Assembly (NCBI RefSeq): GCF_001541225.1
Contig: NZ_LMTS01000336.1
Coordinates: 34,296 to 98,295, forward strand
Length of the DNA stretch: 64,000 nt
From: Variovorax sp. WDL1
Lineage (GTDB): Bacteria > Pseudomonadota > Gammaproteobacteria > Burkholderiales > Burkholderiaceae_C
Reading direction: 5' to 3'
In this document: piece after piece, positions 62,284-64,000 of the stretch
Layout of the letters: the number at the start of each line of letters is the position of its first letter
How positions within the stretch are numbered: the first letter of the stretch is position 1
Notes under the pieces: model-generated
Seen by the model: the letters and a program-made list of their open reading frames with translations, nothing else
Told to the model about the DNA's origin: nothing
The model's database searches: none
Made by a program: the position numbers and the translations under genes

Positions 62284-63105
62284 AGTCAGGTCTCGCTGGG
62301 GAATTTGTGTTACGCGACGATACGCTATAGAACAACATTGAACAACAACAATCCACTCCGAAGTACCCGCTCGACTCTGGTCTTAAGTCGAACGTCGTAC
62401 TCATGCATAGCGGCTGCCCGAGCGGTAGAGCGCTTTATTGATGCGGTGGATCTGGTGACCCGAGCACTTAAAAAGGAACACCTTGCTTGGATGGGCGCCG
62501 TCGCTCGAGGACCGCGTTAAGCAGCGCGGCGGCCGAATTCCCATCGAATTAACGACTTGCGCGCGTCCTCGTCAAAGTTAGGGTGTAAATTTGATGGGAG
62601 TCCGGTCTAACTTTGAACGAACTCAGCCGGCCGGTGAGTTCCTCCAAGGTTGTCTCACCTGGTTCACCCAAGGAAATCAATAGCTTGCGAGCACCGTTTT
62701 CAAAGTTGCATCGGTCGGCTATTCAAAGTTCTGCCGGAGCCGGCGCAGCGAGCATCCAACAGCCGCTTCCGAGCCCCATTGCTGTCCGCTGTAAGCCCGG
62801 TTAGGGCCCTAAGCCGAAGTTCGATTTGCTCCGAAGCGGTCGTTCAGCTTGACGTCAGTCGCGTGAGGAAAGCCATCGTTGTGGCTTCGGCGGAGTTCAA
62901 GACAGCCGCCACGGCCTCTGTCTGGCCGAGGCAGGGCTTGGGACTGGACTAAACACCTGGCGTTCGCGGTCGAGCCGCTCGCGGGTGTAAGCCTGAAGCG
63001 CATTGCGCGCTTTCGGCACTACAACGTCCGCGCCGCCGGACTTTTTGAGCATAGGACGGGCGTGGGCTCGCGCGCTCGCTACTGTCGATGCTTTGCGGGC
63101 GGAAC
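62284..63105. other. Gap with decayed sequence and direct repeat B
   Basis: About 820 bases upstream of the exporter gene with no supported gene. It must contain the exporter operon promoter, but no clear pair was fixed. Repeat B (62633-62820) is a diverged same-orientation copy of the sequence at 51491-51680, with TGAGTTCCTC, CACCTGGTTCACCCAAGG and two CAAAGTT blocks. A minus-strand open stretch (MLKKSGGADVVVPKARNALQ) runs up to the IS66 end and may be a truncated gene remnant. Confidence 0.5.
62633..62820. repeat. Direct repeat B, right of the RTX locus
   Basis: Imperfect copy (about three quarters identical by eye) of the repeat left of the RTX gene, in the same orientation. Together they bracket an 11-kb module with the RTX protein and its exporter. 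Confidence 0.6.
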
Positions 63106-63184
63106 GTAAGCGGCCAGCCGCCCCACCTTGAGATCTGAGGCCAAGACGGAGACCATGCTGTCCATCTAAGTTAGCTGGACATCT

Positions 63185-63571
63185 ATGGACGTCAATCCGA
63201 AGCAACGCCGGCGTCACAGCGCAGCGTTCAAGGCGCAGGTTCTGGCGGCATGCGCCGAGCCTGGCGCCTCTGTCGCAGCGGTTGCACTGTCGTTCGGGCT
63301 GAACGACAACCTCGTGCATCAATGGCGTCGCGGTCGCGGAGCGAGTCCCGTTCGATCGGCAGGATCGACAACGGTCGCCGAACCTGCGCCGGAGTTCGTT
63401 GCGCTGTCGTTGCCGGCGCCGCCTCCTTCACCGGCGTCATCACCCACGGCGTCCGCACCCGCCGAGACCATCCGGCTCGAACTCAAGCGCGGCGCTCTCG
63501 GCGTGAGCGTCGCGTGGCCGGTCTCGGCGGCGGGCGACTGCGCAGCGTGGCTGCGCGAGCTGTTGCGATGA
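63185..63571 (+). CDS. tnpA: IS66 accessory protein TnpA (orf1)
   Basis: 128 residues. A helix-turn-helix N-terminus (RRHSAAFKAQVLAACAEPGASVAAVALSFGLNDNLVHQW, read in two parts) resembles the InsN/orfA DNA-binding domain of IS66. A Pro-rich linker and a short conserved C-terminus (IRLELKRGALGVSVAWP) complete it. Stop and next start overlap (ATGA). Confidence 0.9.
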   Translation: MDVNPKQRRRHSAAFKAQVLAACAEPGASVAAVALSFGLNDNLVHQWRRGRGASPVRSAGSTTVAEPAPEFVALSLPAPPPSPASSPTASAPAETIRLELKRGALGVSVAWPVSAAGDCAAWLRELLR

Positions 63572-63906
63572 TCCGCATCGATGCCCTGTGGCTGTGCACT
63601 CAGCCACTGGACATGCGTGCCGGCGCCGAGCGCTTGATGGCTCATGTCGTGCACGCCCTTGGCAGCGCTCGTGCGCACCACGGCTACTTGTTCGCCAACG
63701 TGCGGGCCACCCGTATCAAGCTTCTCGTGCACGACGGCTTCGGCGTGTGGTGTGCCGCCCGAAGGCTCAACGCCGGCCGCTTCGTGTGGCCGAGCGAAAG
63801 CAGCGCTGTGGCCCCGCTGTCGTTGACGCAGGCGCAGTTCGATGCGCTGGTGGTGGGACTGCCTTGGGAGCGTCTGCCGGAGATGAGTTTGATCACGCGG
63901 CTATAG
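63568..63906 (+). CDS. tnpB: IS66 accessory protein TnpB (orf2)
   Basis: 112 residues from the ATG that overlaps the tnpA stop. The family pattern is clear: IDALWLCTQPLDMRAGAERLMAHV, then YLFANVRATRIKLLVHDGFGVWCAARRL and FVWPSE, ending in GLPWERL. The protein is needed for transposition of IS66 elements but is not the transposase. Confidence 0.93.
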   Translation: MIRIDALWLCTQPLDMRAGAERLMAHVVHALGSARAHHGYLFANVRATRIKLLVHDGFGVWCAARRLNAGRFVWPSESSAVAPLSLTQAQFDALVVGLPWERLPEMSLITRL

Positions 63907-63981
63907 GCCGCCGAACGGCGAGTGCGTTGACAGCGCAACTCCCAATGACGCGAAGCAGCTGGGCTTGCATGATGGGTGCCC

Positions 63982-64000
63982 ATGCAGGACCTGCGCGACC
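63982..64000 (+). CDS. tnpC: Probable start of IS66 transposase TnpC, cut by window edge
   Basis: Six codons (MQDLRD) from an ATG 75 bases after tnpB, where tnpC normally begins. The call rests on position; an ATG at 63944 in another frame cannot be excluded. Confidence 0.45.

Larger units (their letters stand above)
63106..64000 (+). mobile_element. IS66-family insertion sequence, left part
   Basis: Starts with GTAAGCGGCCAGCCGCCCC, the typical IS66 terminal sequence. It contains the two accessory genes tnpA (orf1) and tnpB (orf2) in the usual overlapping order and the probable start of the transposase gene. The right end lies outside the window. The eight bases before the end (GGCGGAAC) would be the target duplication to test. 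Confidence 0.85.

Noticed and set aside
62131..62520. 129-residue plus-strand frame across the exporter start
   Set aside because: Mostly antisense to the exporter gene. Only the last 45 residues look protein-like and have no start codon.

Overview
The window is GC-rich DNA of a mobile element, most likely a large conjugative plasmid or integrative conjugative element of a betaproteobacterium (Burkholderiales-like). This host call is inferred from codon use, the IS66 end, and the style of the RTX and type I secretion genes. No rRNA, tRNA or core metabolic gene was seen.

Region 1, 1-19.1 kb (minus strand): an IncI/Dot-Icm type IVB conjugation system. The order icmM-L-K-E-G-C-D-J-(two unknown genes)-icmB follows the Legionella icm order. 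A second block has a bactofilin, an unknown gene, an IcmV-like protein, a lytic transglycosylase and the start of icmP. Four plus-strand genes of unknown function lie between the blocks. The icm operon is headed by two phage-type replication genes: a DUF1376-like initiator and a small helicase-loader-like protein.

Region 2, 19.3-22 kb (plus strand): a DnaB-type helicase, an HU-like protein, a small membrane protein and an unknown protein. With the divergent initiator and loader they look like one replication module.

Region 3, 22-24.2 kb: an apparently inserted pair, a PD-(D/E)XK nuclease and a membrane-anchored, degenerate FtsZ-like protein.

Region 4, 24.4-43.4 kb (mostly minus strand): DNA-metabolism cargo in closely packed, often ATGA-coupled genes. 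It includes a GIY-YIG protein, an exported DRGH nuclease, an adenine methyltransferase, a DndC-like PAPS-reductase-family protein, a RecG-like helicase, a DUF6884-like protein, an RdgC-FtsK-gamma fusion, DUF4326, an NlpD-like LytM factor and a 1130-residue AEP primase-like replication protein. Upstream of the primase (43.4-44.2 kb) are phased 11-bp repeats, inverted repeats and a promoter-to-terminator unit with no convincing ORF, resembling an origin and control RNA.

Region 5, 44.2-51.7 kb: a motif-bearing unknown protein, an unknown protein and a UvrD-type helicase. Divergent from them is an RNB-domain ribonuclease with three double-stranded-RNA-binding domains. Its 3' flank holds a 118-bp tandem array of nested hairpins, and an inverted copy of the hairpin core lies in the shared divergent promoter. 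This is the best candidate for an undescribed system. Tandem repeats of about 280 bp follow.

Region 6, 51.5-64 kb: a 2026-residue RTX protein with its membrane partner, HlyD adaptor and HlyB-type exporter, flanked by diverged direct repeats, then the left end of an IS66 element cut by the window edge.

An FGF-x-R/P-like short motif recurs in the Pro/Ala-rich tails of several otherwise unrelated proteins (helicase, initiator, primase, two unknowns).
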